Source: Paulinella micropora (taxonomy: Eukaryota; Cercozoa; Imbricatea; Euglyphida). Taken from it: a stretch of DNA of 37,899 nt. Positions within the stretch are counted from its first letter, which is position 1. Each line of letters opens with the position of its first letter. A program made the position numbers and the translations under genes. Below, in pieces: positions 29,410 to 37,899 of the stretch. Where the stretch lies: NCBI GenBank assembly GCA_009731375.1, contig BJOX01000127.1, positions 657,122-695,020 on the forward strand, written 5' to 3'. The notes beneath the pieces are model-generated. The model searched no databases. It saw only the letters and a program-made list of their open reading frames with translations, and had not been told where the DNA came from.

Positions 29410-30310
29410 TGATGTGAGCCCAGCCTGCATAGATGTGGGTTCAGCCCGTATATGCTCGTCGTAGAGATCTTGAAATGGATGCTCTGGCTGTTCCTTTTTT
29501 TCTTTGGTGTACTGGGCCACCAGCCTTGCGCAGTCATGCACATCCAACGTTAGAGGCTCTTTCTTTGTGGAAGCCACACGCTCTTCTTTCACTTCCTTCG
29601 ATCTCGTCAGAAAAGCATTTTCGAAAAATGCTTGGCCTTCTACAGGATCGACGATGGCTGCATACAGAATACATCACAAATGAAATACATAAATATAGGC
29701 GAACACGCAACATGCATGCTATACATTCATGCCCATTGCATAAATACATACATACTTACCACGATTGTCTGCAATCCATTTGGACTGAACGCTGCCTAGC
29801 TTTAGGTGCGCAAATTCTGCTGCGTGTCTTTTCAGGGCTTTACTGTATTTTACAGCGCCAGCACGATCGATTGCTTCTTCGTGTTGCTCCTCAACTTCTC
29901 GCGCACGCTCAGCTTCGAGAAGTTCCTTCAGTACGGTCAAAAGGTCTTTAGCATAAGCAGCGTCTGACTGAAGGATCAACCACTTGTTTCCAACTTCCTG
30001 CCTACAAGAACACATAACATATATAAACAAACATACAACTATAATTACACACATCGTATATAGTACATGCAATCCTTGAGATGCGTACCTGGCGCCTTCA
30101 ATTCTTTTGTTGATTTGCAAAGGACTTCTTGATACCTACATAGATACATAGATACATAGATACATACATACATACATACATAACATAACATACATAACAT
30201 ACATAACCTCATTTCGGGATCTTTGTATATCCTTGGTGGGTTTCTTCCTTGCTTGCCTTCCAAGACGATAGTATCCACTTTGCCTTTAACTTCACCAGGG
30301 TCAACTTAGC
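29410..30310 (-). CDS. 5' part of unidentified multi-exon gene
   Basis: Four exons can be joined in phase. The first (about 30,205-30,290) ends IVLEGKQGRNPPRIYKDPEM in phase 2 at gttatg. The second (about 30,091-30,127) reads SPLQINKRIEGA, with acceptor tatcaag and donor gtacgc. The third (29,760-30,001) has acceptor ttcttgtag and donor gtaagtatg and reads QEVGNKWLILQSDAAYAKDL, VLKELLEAERAREVEEQHEE and HLKLGSVQSKWIADNR. The fourth (about 29,410-29,657) has acceptor ctgtatgcag and reads IVDPVEGQAFFENAFLTRSK and LDVHDCARLVAQYTKEKKEQ. The phase agreement of exons 3 and 4 is exact. Mostly helical and charged; no domain recognised. Introns are short and made of TACA/TAGA repeats or AT-rich DNA. 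Confidence 0.6.
30128..30195. repeat. (TACA/TAGA)n array forming an intron
   Basis: catagatacatag and cataca units fill nearly the whole space between exons 1 and 2 of the minus-strand gene. Confidence 0.9.
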
Positions 30311-30333
30311 GCGATCGATTTTTTCGATAAGCA

Positions 30334-31100
30334 CATCTATTCTATCTATTCTATCTATTCTATCTATTCTATCTATTCTATCTATTCTATCTATTTTATC
30401 TATTCTACTGGTTTTATCTATTCTACCTGTTTTATCTTTTTCTATCTGTTTTATCTAGTCTATCTATTTTATCTATTTTATCTATTCTATCTATTCTATC
30501 TATTCTATCTATTCTATCTATTCTATCTATTGTATTTATTCTATTCTATCTGTTCTATCTGTTCCATCTGTTCTGTCTGTTTTATCTGTTCTATCTGTTC
30601 TATCTGTCCTATCTTTACTATCTTTACTATCTTTCCTATCCTTCCTATATGTCCTATATGTTCTATCGTTCTATCTATTCTATCTATTCTATCTATTCTA
30701 TCTATTCTATATATAATTCTATCTATTCTATCTATTCTATCTATTCTATCTATTCTATCTATTCTATCTATTCTATCTATTCTATCTATTCTTTCTGTTC
30801 TTTCTGTTCTATCTGTATGTATGTATGTATGTATGTATGTACGTGTGTATGTATGTACGTATGTACGTACGTACGTACGTACGTACGTACGTATGTATGT
30901 ATGTATGTATGTATGTATGTATGCCACGGTATGTATGTATGTATGTATGTATGTATGTGTGTGTACGCATGCATGCATGTAAGTAAGTAAGTAAGTAAGT
31001 ATGTATGCATGCATGTATGTATGTATGTGTATGTGTATGCATGCATGTATGTATGTATGTATGTATGTATGTGCGTGAGTACGCATTAGTGTATGTATGT
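30334..31100. repeat. Nonamer (ATCTATTCT)n then (TATG)n/(TACG)n array
   Basis: A 9-bp unit, with TCTG and TTTT variants, runs to about 30,812. TATG, TACG, TGCA and AAGT tetramers follow to about 31,100. Some 770 bases separate the divergent minus-strand gene and plus-strand transposase. Very long Ile/Ser/Leu or Tyr/Val/Cys frames read here are an artefact of the repeat. Confidence 0.97.
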
Positions 31101-31114
31101 ATGCGTGTATGCAG

Positions 31115-32191
31115 GAAATATACCATCCAAAACATTCAGCGCATGTATAAGTACTTGGATTACATTCCAACGGTGCAGCAGAGGCACAGAAAGTTTGTTG
31201 ACGAGGCATCTTACTCCGAACGCGGTCATACATACACGCGTACACACATGCACAGTGAATAGATGAATGGATGATTGGATGAATGGATGATTGGATGAAT
31301 GGATGATTGGATGAATGGATGATTGGATGAATGGATGAGTGGAATATGAATGGATGGGTGATGATATTAATCTGTACATGTACAAGTGGTTATATTAATG
31401 CTTAACAGAAAAATTCCCATCCATCCATCACATCCATCCATCACATCCATCCATCTCATCCATCCATCCCATCCATCCATCCATCCCATCCATCCATCCA
31501 TCCCATCCATCCATCCCATCCATCCATCCATCCATCCATCCATCCATCATGCATGCATACGTGCGTTTGTGTGTGTTTGAAAATTGTTCTCTTCCCATCA
31601 TGCATGCATGCATGCATGCGTGCGTGCGTGCGTGCTTGCGTGCGTGCGTGCGTGTGTGTTTGTGTGCATAATGGTATCCTTCTATCCTTCAGATCTCATT
31701 GCGAAGAAGGGCTGCAAATCAAGGCCAGGTGATCGCATCGTGCTTGGCGACCTCGCATTGCATGAACAAAACGATGCCTTCTACTCAGTCACCTTTTTAG
31801 CTTCGATGACGCACCCTAAAGGTGGCGCCCTACTCTCCATTCGTCAAGGCACCAACAAGGCAACCCACTTTGGGGATGCCATCTTCGGAGCTGTTCATGC
31901 GGGGCATGTGTTGGCGGGAGACAGGTTGATCCTCGATAACGCTGGAATCCATCGTACCAAGAAGGTTATTCCTGCACTGCGAGTAATTCTATCCGCTGTT
32001 GGTGTAGAGTTAGATATCTGCCCAAATACTCTCCGGAGTACAATGCCGCCGAATCTGCATTCAATTGGACCAAGAGCAATCTCAAGCAAAACGTTACCGG
32101 AGAATCTTTTTTTGCAAGAATTGCGAATGCTTTTGCAGAGGAAGTGACTCTAGAGAGAATGACCAACGCGTACGAACACTGCATGCCGTAA
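31115..32191 (+). pseudogene. IS630/Tc1-mariner DDE transposase, two exons
   Basis: Exon 1 (31,115-31,224) follows gtatgcag and reads YTIQNIQRMYKYLDYIPTVQ then RHRKFVDEASYSER. FVDE carries the first catalytic Asp. Exon 2 starts at 31,693 after ttcag and restores the frame ([20 protein letters not shown]). The second Asp is in DRLILDNAGIH. Near 32,012 one extra or missing base shifts the frame; after it comes LPKYSPEYNAAESAFNWTKS, with the third acid at the Glu of AAES, in the usual S-P-x-x-N-x-x-E setting. The protein then ends MTNAYEHCMP. All three catalytic acids are present. The N-terminal helix-turn-helix is not seen and may lie before the microsatellite or be lost. No terminal inverted repeats were found near it. 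Confidence 0.75.
31258..31660. repeat. Intron-borne GATG, CATC and TGCG arrays
   Basis: A 16-bp unit gatgaatggatgattg repeats at 31,262-31,340. CATC arrays follow at 31,417-31,550, then TGCA/TGCG at 31,596-31,655. All lie within the transposase intron (31,225-31,692). Confidence 0.95.
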
Positions 32192-32289
32192 ATATGTAGA
32201 AATCAAAGTTTCTTTGATCAGGTTGACCTCTTGCACATGCCATAGTGACGCTTGTGTTTTTTAAGCAGGTCCAAATCCTGCTATGAGTG

Positions 32290-32290
32290 T

Positions 32291-32329
<39 letters not shown>

Positions 32330-32343
32330 TCGGNNNNNNNNNN
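32290..32343. other. Poly-T run with 10-N gap
   Basis: About 37 T, attcgg, then ten N, about 100 bases after the transposase stop. The 32.35-32.73 kb stretch after it is AT-rich and I see no gene in it. Confidence 0.95.
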
Positions 32344-32730
32344 TGTATGTAATTACTATCAACTGTTGCGGTGGCCGCCGCGCTAGCATAAGTCTCTCGA
32401 GTCTCAATATTAATATACACAATACAGTATTTGGTTGTAATATTCATTGAAAGTTCATATTATTGTAATCATAGTATTAATATTCAATTATAATAGTGCA
32501 GTCGGCGAGTCACGTAGCAATTGAATGTTTTTAGTTTTTCTCTTGCCTGAGTACAATTTTAATATTGAAATTCTTAGTCTCTTGTTCACTTGCTGAGTTC
32601 GATTCAATAGTCTGGACTCTCTCTTTTTTCGTTAAGCTTGTGATGAGTAGTTTTTTGTTGAAAGTTTCCACACTACAGTCACGGTTCTTCTAGTTCTTTT
32701 AACTTGCTTTCCAGTTTATTAATGGGGCTC

Positions 32731-32886
32731 TAGAATCTGAGACTGACTCATTGATTTGTTAATTCTTAATTTGAAAATTAATTCAAAAATTAACGACTAT
32801 TTCTTATTCGTGTCACTAATTCCTATTTTGAGTATTAATTAAAAAACAATAAAGATTTTTCCTCAGTCTTGATCAGTGTCCGCAGT
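32731..32886. mobile_element. Half copy of fold-back MITE 1
   Basis: ctctagaatctgagactgac through ccgcagtaata matches the right arm of the 34.43-34.77 kb MITE with about 10 percent differences. No left arm is seen. The 32.9-34.4 kb stretch that follows holds no gene I can support; two purine runs (agggggagat at 33,486 and 33,698) resemble copia polypurine tracts. Confidence 0.75.
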
Positions 32887-34433
32887 AATAAGGGAGTGCA
32901 TGTTGGCACAAAGACTTGTTCAGTTGCCATGTTGGCAAAAATTGTTGACAAATTTACCGGTGGTTCCGGACATTTTTTTTCCAAAGGTTGGATGGGCAGC
33001 AGGTGGTGCTGTTCGCTGTTTTCGTTCCTGGCGTGCTCCGAGCCTTGTGGTGTGTGCTGTGGCAGTTCGAGCAGTGCAGCAGTTTAGGGACATCGTGGGC
33101 ATCGTTTGGACTTTGGGAAAGCGAAAGAGGAAAATGTCGTTGTTAATCAGGGACTGTGGTTAAGTTTTAGCAGGTGTTTTTCAGTATTATTATTTGCAGT
33201 CGGTAGAGTTAGCAAGGTTTATGCATGCCTTTGCGGTGAGCAGCCTTCGTTTTTGGTGACGCCGGGTTGAACTTCAAGTTAAGTTTTACCGGTAACTGTT
33301 GATGTCGGACGTGACTCGCCATGAGGACTTTAAGCTGTGGTTTCAGTGGTAATTAATAAGCAAAGGAAGGGGGAAGTAAGGAGATTTCCTTTCTTTTCAG
33401 TTGCTCGTGTTTCGGCGGGGCTTTGGTTGAGTTTGGGAAGCAGGAGGACTGCCAGTCGCCGTTTGCTGTGACAGTTCTGGACGTAGGGGGAGATCAACGT
33501 ACGACATAGAAAATTGTTTTTGTTTTCAACGGTTCCTTTGGGACCGGACAGTTCAACTGTTGCTCTTCTCTCTCTCTTCTCTACTTTCTCTCGGTCTTGC
33601 TGATGTGTGGCCGCGGCAAGGACTCTTAGCGGAACCTTTTGTATGATTGCTCAGTGAAGTTATTTCCTTCTCTATGATACATCAATGGATAAGGAGTTAG
33701 GGGGAGATACCTGTTTGTGTGTGATCATACTTACATACGTGTTTGCTTTGGGCAGTTTGTGAGTATGAATTGCTTTATCGTGATTGTTGCTGCGAGTATG
33801 CGTGAGTTATTATTTGGAGGAGGAGATATACTCCTATGTGCGCCGGGAAGTTTGTTTGTTGTGCTTAGTATGTGTTGCTATATTGCCGAGTCGGAACTCC
33901 ACTGGACTGAGACGTAGGATAGCTCACTTGCTCCGAGCCATTTCGTTTTATTTGTAGTAGTTTGTTCGTTGTGCTTGTCAACATCTAGTCCGAGTCCGTC
34001 AGTTTACTCACTTGGTTGTGCTCGTGACACTGTGTCAAGTTGAACATAAATTAGTCACGGTATTGACGTTGACATATACTCACATATATGTATCTTCATA
34101 TTGCGTGCCAGTGTTGGTCATTTTCCGTGCGAATGGTGTGGATTGCATAGTATGCGATATTGATAATGATGTTGATGTGTGTATTGCTTAACAATGTGTT
34201 GAAGGTTTTGCTGCTTGAGTTGTGACCATATTTTATTCAAACTGATTAACTTGTTTGGCTGTTGTCTGGCGTTATGACATTTACTATGTTGCGGCTCATA
34301 TCGGCCGCTATTCCTAAATAGAGGGAGCAATGGATAATTTATTAACTTATGATATATTACTGAATAGTATTTAGTCATATCGGCTTCTACAAGTTTTTAC
34401 ATAGTTATTAATATTTCTGGTATTACTGGCCCG

Positions 34434-34770
34434 GTATTACTGCGGACAATCAAGAGGAAAAATCCGTAAGTTTATCGTTTTTTAGTTAATACTCAAAATA
34501 AGAATTAGTGACCGGAATAAGAAATAGTATTTAATTTTTGAATTAATTTTCAAATTAAGAATTAACAAGTCAGTGTCAGTCTCAGATTCTAGAGATTATT
34601 ATTTAATAATCTCTAGAATCTGAGACTGACACTGACTTGTTAATTCTTAATTTGAAAATTAATTCAAAAATTAAGTACTATTTCTTATCAAGTTCCGGTC
34701 ACTAATTCTTATTTTGAGTATTAACTAAAAAACGGTAAAGATTTTTCCTCTTGATTGTCCGCAGTAATAC
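34434..34770. mobile_element. Fold-back MITE 1, nearly perfect palindrome
   Basis: Left arm from gtattactgcggacaatcaa and right arm ending ttgattgtccgcagtaatac; the arms, about 165 bases each, meet at ttattatttaataat near 34,605. Only a few mismatches and small indels (for example atcaagttccgg versus ccggaata). No coding capacity. No clear target duplication. Confidence 0.9.
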
Positions 34771-35039
34771 ATTCAAGTGTCAAACTCAACCACAGAATTT
34801 GTTTTAAGGGGCAGATTTCAGATTAGCTGCCAGATTTCCTGAGATTAGTGGTCAGAATTCAAATTAGTGCAACTCAACGGCTATATCCGTCCGCAAAATC
34901 TGCATAATTTTTGCGAAATATCAAATATTACAGTTAAATTGAACTAATTTGAATTCTGACCACTAATCTAAATCTGACAGCTAATATGAAATCTGACACT
35001 TAACTCAAATTCGCTGGCTGAGTTTGACACTTGAATGTA
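34768..35039. mobile_element. Fold-back MITE 2
   Basis: Starts tacattcaagtgtcaaactc and ends with its reverse complement, gagtttgacacttgaatgta. Inner arm blocks cagatttcagattagctg and cagctaatatgaaatctg also pair. The TA at both ends fits a TA target duplication. The centre carries aacggctatatccgtccgca. Confidence 0.85.
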
Positions 35040-35040
35040 C

Positions 35041-35340
35041 CCAGTAATATTGCTGTCGACATTCAAGACGTAAAAAATGGTTAAATTTCAGATTTTGAGT
35101 CAGATTTCGGACTCAGTGATTTTGGTTGGAATTTCTAATTTGTGACAAATTTTAATTTCTCAAATTAACGGCTGTATGCGTCCGCAAAAAACGGAAACTT
35201 TCGCAAAATATTACAGTTAAATCGAGAAATTTGAATTTTTCACACAAAACTTTTTCGAAAAAATGATACAAAATAGAAATTCCAATCAAAATCTAAAAAG
35301 CCAAATTTTTTTCTCCAATGAATGTCGACAGCAGTACTGG
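35041..35340. mobile_element. Fold-back MITE 3
   Basis: Starts ccagtaatattgctgtcgac and ends gtcgacagcagtactgg. Arms pair less well than in MITE 1. The centre has aacggctgtatgcgtccgca and attacagttaaat, as MITE 2 does, so the two are related. From its end to 35.88 kb I see no gene. Confidence 0.8.
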
Positions 35341-35884
35341 TGGCAGTCAGTTCCTTCATACGACTGATCATTGCTTTACCTATTATACTCAGTTGTATTT
35401 CCTTTATTCAAGTTTAGGCGGGCAGTTAGCTCAATTCGATTGAGCCAGTGTTGGGTTCAGTTTCCTTCTGTCTCAATAAAGACCAAGTGTCTGAAGTACA
35501 GAATGGGAACCCCTCCCCGGCAACCTAGTAAAGTTACATTGACCGGTCCTGTCTCGCTACTACAGTAGCCAAAGTAAGGGAAGGCAATTTAATAAAGAGA
35601 TTTCTGACAACTACAGAACGACATGTCACAAAACTAAGATAAGTGTAACTGAACTAAGGTAAAGGTAAATATAATGACTGTATCCCAGTTACTGACTACT
35701 TATCTAGAAATTTATACTAAGACTGATTAAGTTAATACTGCCGCTAGCCTCGGAGTGGCAAAGTATAGTGTCCGCTGTATCACTAAATAATTAAGTGGAA
35801 TTTGTACTATCCGTCCTTATGACAAATCAAACTACCCTGGTAACGGTAACTCGGGGTAACGTCGGAAATGAAATAGGAATAACG

Positions 35885-35949
35885 GCCACTACTACTACTA
35901 CTTCTCCTACTACTATCGATACTACTACTACTACTATTATTATTATTAT

Positions 35950-36019
<70 letters not shown>

Positions 36020-36046
36020 GCTACTACTATACTACTACTACTACTG

Positions 36047-36080
<34 letters not shown>

Positions 36081-36081
36081 A

Positions 36082-36134
<53 letters not shown>

Positions 36135-36145
36135 CTCTACTACCT

Positions 36146-36183
<38 letters not shown>
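35885..36183. repeat. (CTA)n microsatellite
   Basis: About 300 bases of ACT/CTA triplets with ATT, GCT and TCT interruptions. Confidence 0.97.
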
Positions 36184-36317
36184 GATGGGCTGATAGGATA
36201 CATATAAAGAAGAAATCTTCATGTTTGATTCATACAAATAAAAGTTCTTCCAGAAGTGATGTGTGGATGATACCTAATAGGATAATATGTCATATTGATA
36301 CCGTCTTTTGCGCAATA

Positions 36318-36329
36318 CCTAATAATAAC

Positions 36330-36387
<58 letters not shown>
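36318..36387. repeat. (AAT)n, probable SINE tail
   Basis: About 22 AAT units directly after the SINE body in its own orientation. A second AAT/ATT array (36,653-36,735) abuts the tRNA-like head. Confidence 0.9.
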
Positions 36388-36653
36388 GTGCTTCTCTGTC
36401 AATGGCTGATGCATTTCTGCACATGCGCCTCCATCGTCTCACCCGTGAGGGGAGTACGAAGAATTGACGATAAGCTCTAATGACACCCCCGCAAGGGCAG
36501 TTCCAACACTTCCAGACGGACCGGTATGTTCAATGAAAATACTGGTCCAGACGGAGCGGTATGTTCAATGAAAATACTGGTGGCACCGACGGGAATCGAA
36601 CTGGCGACAGGGCCCAGATGGTAGAACTTGACCACTGGGCTATCACGGTGTCC
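36388..36653 (-). mobile_element. tRNA-derived SINE with ATT tail
   Basis: On the minus strand the first 73 bases (36,581-36,653) look like a tRNA: TAGCCCAGTGGTC fits the RNA polymerase III A box and AGTTCGATTCC fits the B box. The ends ggacacc and ggtgcc nearly pair. A non-tRNA body with a 35-bp tandem duplication (36,512-36,581) follows, then a tail of ATT repeats (36,318-36,387 on the plus strand as AAT). This head-body-tail order is that of a SINE. The head could also be a decayed tRNA gene. Confidence 0.7.
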
Positions 36654-36705
<52 letters not shown>

Positions 36706-36736
36706 TTATTATTATTATTATTGTTATTATTATTAT
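36653..36736. repeat. (AAT)n(ATT)n array
   Basis: AAT units change to ATT units at about 36,704, making a long AT palindrome. It abuts the tRNA-like head of the SINE. Confidence 0.95.
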
Positions 36737-36949
36737 CTGGATCGCTTCTCTCTGTTTTGCCAACGTTTCTGCCAATGGTCTGCCACAATGTCATAATATG
36801 CAGGTAAGCAGCTGGAAGATGGCCGTACTATCTCTCGGACTACAATATCCAGAAGGAGTCTACTCTCCACCTTTTGGTGGTGTGTGTGGCAGATATTGGT
36901 TGGATTTTTGTGATGGGCGGGCAAAATTGTCAAAAGCCCGCGCAGTACA

Positions 36950-37360
36950 TATGTTGTCTTCGCACAATATATCATGTTATCTGGATCATATGTCATATGG
37001 TCTTTGGATAATATATAATATTATCTGAAGCATATGTCATACTATGCACAATACTACCGGGGACTTTGAAGAGACAAAATCCTGCAACCTGGATCTCATC
37101 GTCCCCCCTTAATCGAAGTGATATAACATTGCTGAAGCCATCATTTGAAAGCTCAGAAGGACACGAGCTTTCCAACAGTGTACTCTGCATGTTCCTACCT
37201 CAAAGATCGACCAAGAAGAATGAGTTCAAAATTTTGCTGTTTTGCCACTTAAATGTCCTTACTACTAGGATACCTAAATATTGCCGGGATAATATGCCAT
37301 ACGTGTTTGGAAAATACCTTATATTATCTGGATCATGTGTCATAATGTCTTTGCTTGATA
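36950..37360. repeat. Diverged repeats of about 55-70 bp
   Basis: atctggatcatatgtcatatggtctttg-type units occur at about 36,978 and 37,318, with a related tatctgaagcatatgtcata at 37,022 and gataatatgccata at 37,288. The dispersed repeat shared with 4.14 kb (37,066-37,210) lies among them. Confidence 0.6.
37066..37210. repeat. Dispersed repeat, copy 2
   Basis: Partner of 4,139-4,270, same orientation. No coding role is evident. Confidence 0.6.
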
Positions 37361-37364
37361 CTCT

Positions 37365-37470
37365 AGTACGTACGTACACGTACGTACGTACACGTACGTA
37401 CGTACACGTACGTACGTATGTATGTATGTATGTATGTATATTTGTATGCATGCATGTATGTATGTTTCTA
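37365..37470. repeat. (ACGT)n and (TATG)n array
   Basis: acgtacgtac units, then TATG and TGCA units. ACGT is self-complementary, so this part can fold on itself. Confidence 0.95.
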
Positions 37471-37586
37471 CAAACTAGGTGTCCCCCCTGACCTGTTTCC
37501 TCTATTTTTCCCCTGATATCTATCAACAAAAGTACTAGTGGGAGATTGTGCGCTCTTCCGATTTTACGGTGTATGGGAAGAAAATT

Positions 37587-37656
37587 GGTATGCGACCGCT
37601 ACCTTCGGTAGATGGGGATGAATATGCGACCGCTACCTTCGGTAGATGGGGATGAA
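37587..37656. repeat. Two tandem copies of a 34-bp unit
   Basis: tatgcgaccgctaccttcgg followed by tagatggggatgaa occurs twice in a row, at about 37,589 and 37,623. The window ends 240 bases later with no gene seen. Confidence 0.9.
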
Positions 37657-37899
37657 ACTTTTTTGCCGTGATCGCCCGTTTATAAGGTACTAAAATTCAG
37701 CCAACCTCGGCGCCAGGTTAGGAAGCCGATGTCAATATTTCTGGGCTGGGTGGCAAACAGGTTGGTTTTTCTTCGAAATCAAAGCGAAGTTTGATTTCGT
37801 TGGGTGACAGAGACAGGTCGTTCTCCCCCTGTGTTATGCCACACTAGTTCAGACGGACTTCTGTTTCGCGCCTCGCCGGCAGGCGAAATCTACAAAAAA

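Noticed and set aside
30530-31245. Long frames rich in Ile-Ser-Leu, Tyr-Val-Cys or His-Thr-Tyr on both strands
   Set aside because: They are translations of the nonamer and TATG/TACG arrays, with no coding signal.
35415-35475. Possible tRNA gene (agttagctcaattcgattga)
   Set aside because: A-box-like letters are present, but no B box at the right distance and no paired acceptor ends.
35795-36193. Thr-rich and Leu-rich frames of about 130 residues
   Set aside because: They come from the CTA array; no start context or unique sequence supports them.

Overview
The window is nuclear DNA of a eukaryote, probably a repeat-rich alga or other protist; I cannot name the species. The signs are spliceosomal introns with phase-consistent GT/AG joints, copia-type LTR retrotransposons, a Tc1/mariner-IS630 (DDE) transposase, fold-back MITEs, a tRNA-derived SINE and very many microsatellites. 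It is a draft assembly: most N gaps sit in or beside homopolymers (T, C, G or A), so single-base frameshifts may be sequencing errors.

Layout. 0-5 kb: a GAA microsatellite, a PH-domain gene on the minus strand (about 0.81-1.29 kb), and divergent from it plus-strand exons (1.79-4.13 kb), one block of which is duplicated around a poly-T gap. 5-7.2 kb: AT-rich DNA with a decayed MITE and a poly-C gap. 7.2-8.8 kb: a copia remnant (protease to integrase core, minus strand). 8.95-17.53 kb: a GC-rich block of intronless, tightly packed genes on both strands: a coiled-coil protein, an EGF-like Cys-rich protein, a class 3 lipase, an MSV199/BRO-like protein, a small unknown protein and a coiled-coil membrane protein. 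This looks like part of a large DNA virus fixed in the genome. The lipase is the only large gene in the block that is both open and not cut by a gap; the others carry stops, frameshifts or gaps. 17.53-18.54 kb: a copia gag fragment, minus strand. 18.69-26.55 kb: a second copia element, minus strand, between LTR-like direct repeats, with CCCH zinc fingers in gag, a long extra segment before protease, and no integrase core.

27.2-30.3 kb: a minus-strand multi-exon gene of unknown function whose introns are almost pure tetranucleotide repeats, with a 54-bp coding repeat that carries two identical in-frame stops. 30.3-31.1 kb: a long mini/microsatellite region. 31.1-32.2 kb: a plus-strand two-exon DDE transposase. 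32.2-37.9 kb: non-coding, with three adjoining fold-back MITEs, CTA and AAT arrays, a tRNA-derived SINE and several small tandem repeats.

How the parts relate: the virus-like block lies between the two halves of what could be one copia element (gag on its right, protease-integrase on its left, same strand), so it may be an insertion into that element. Nothing here looks like a host operon or pathway.
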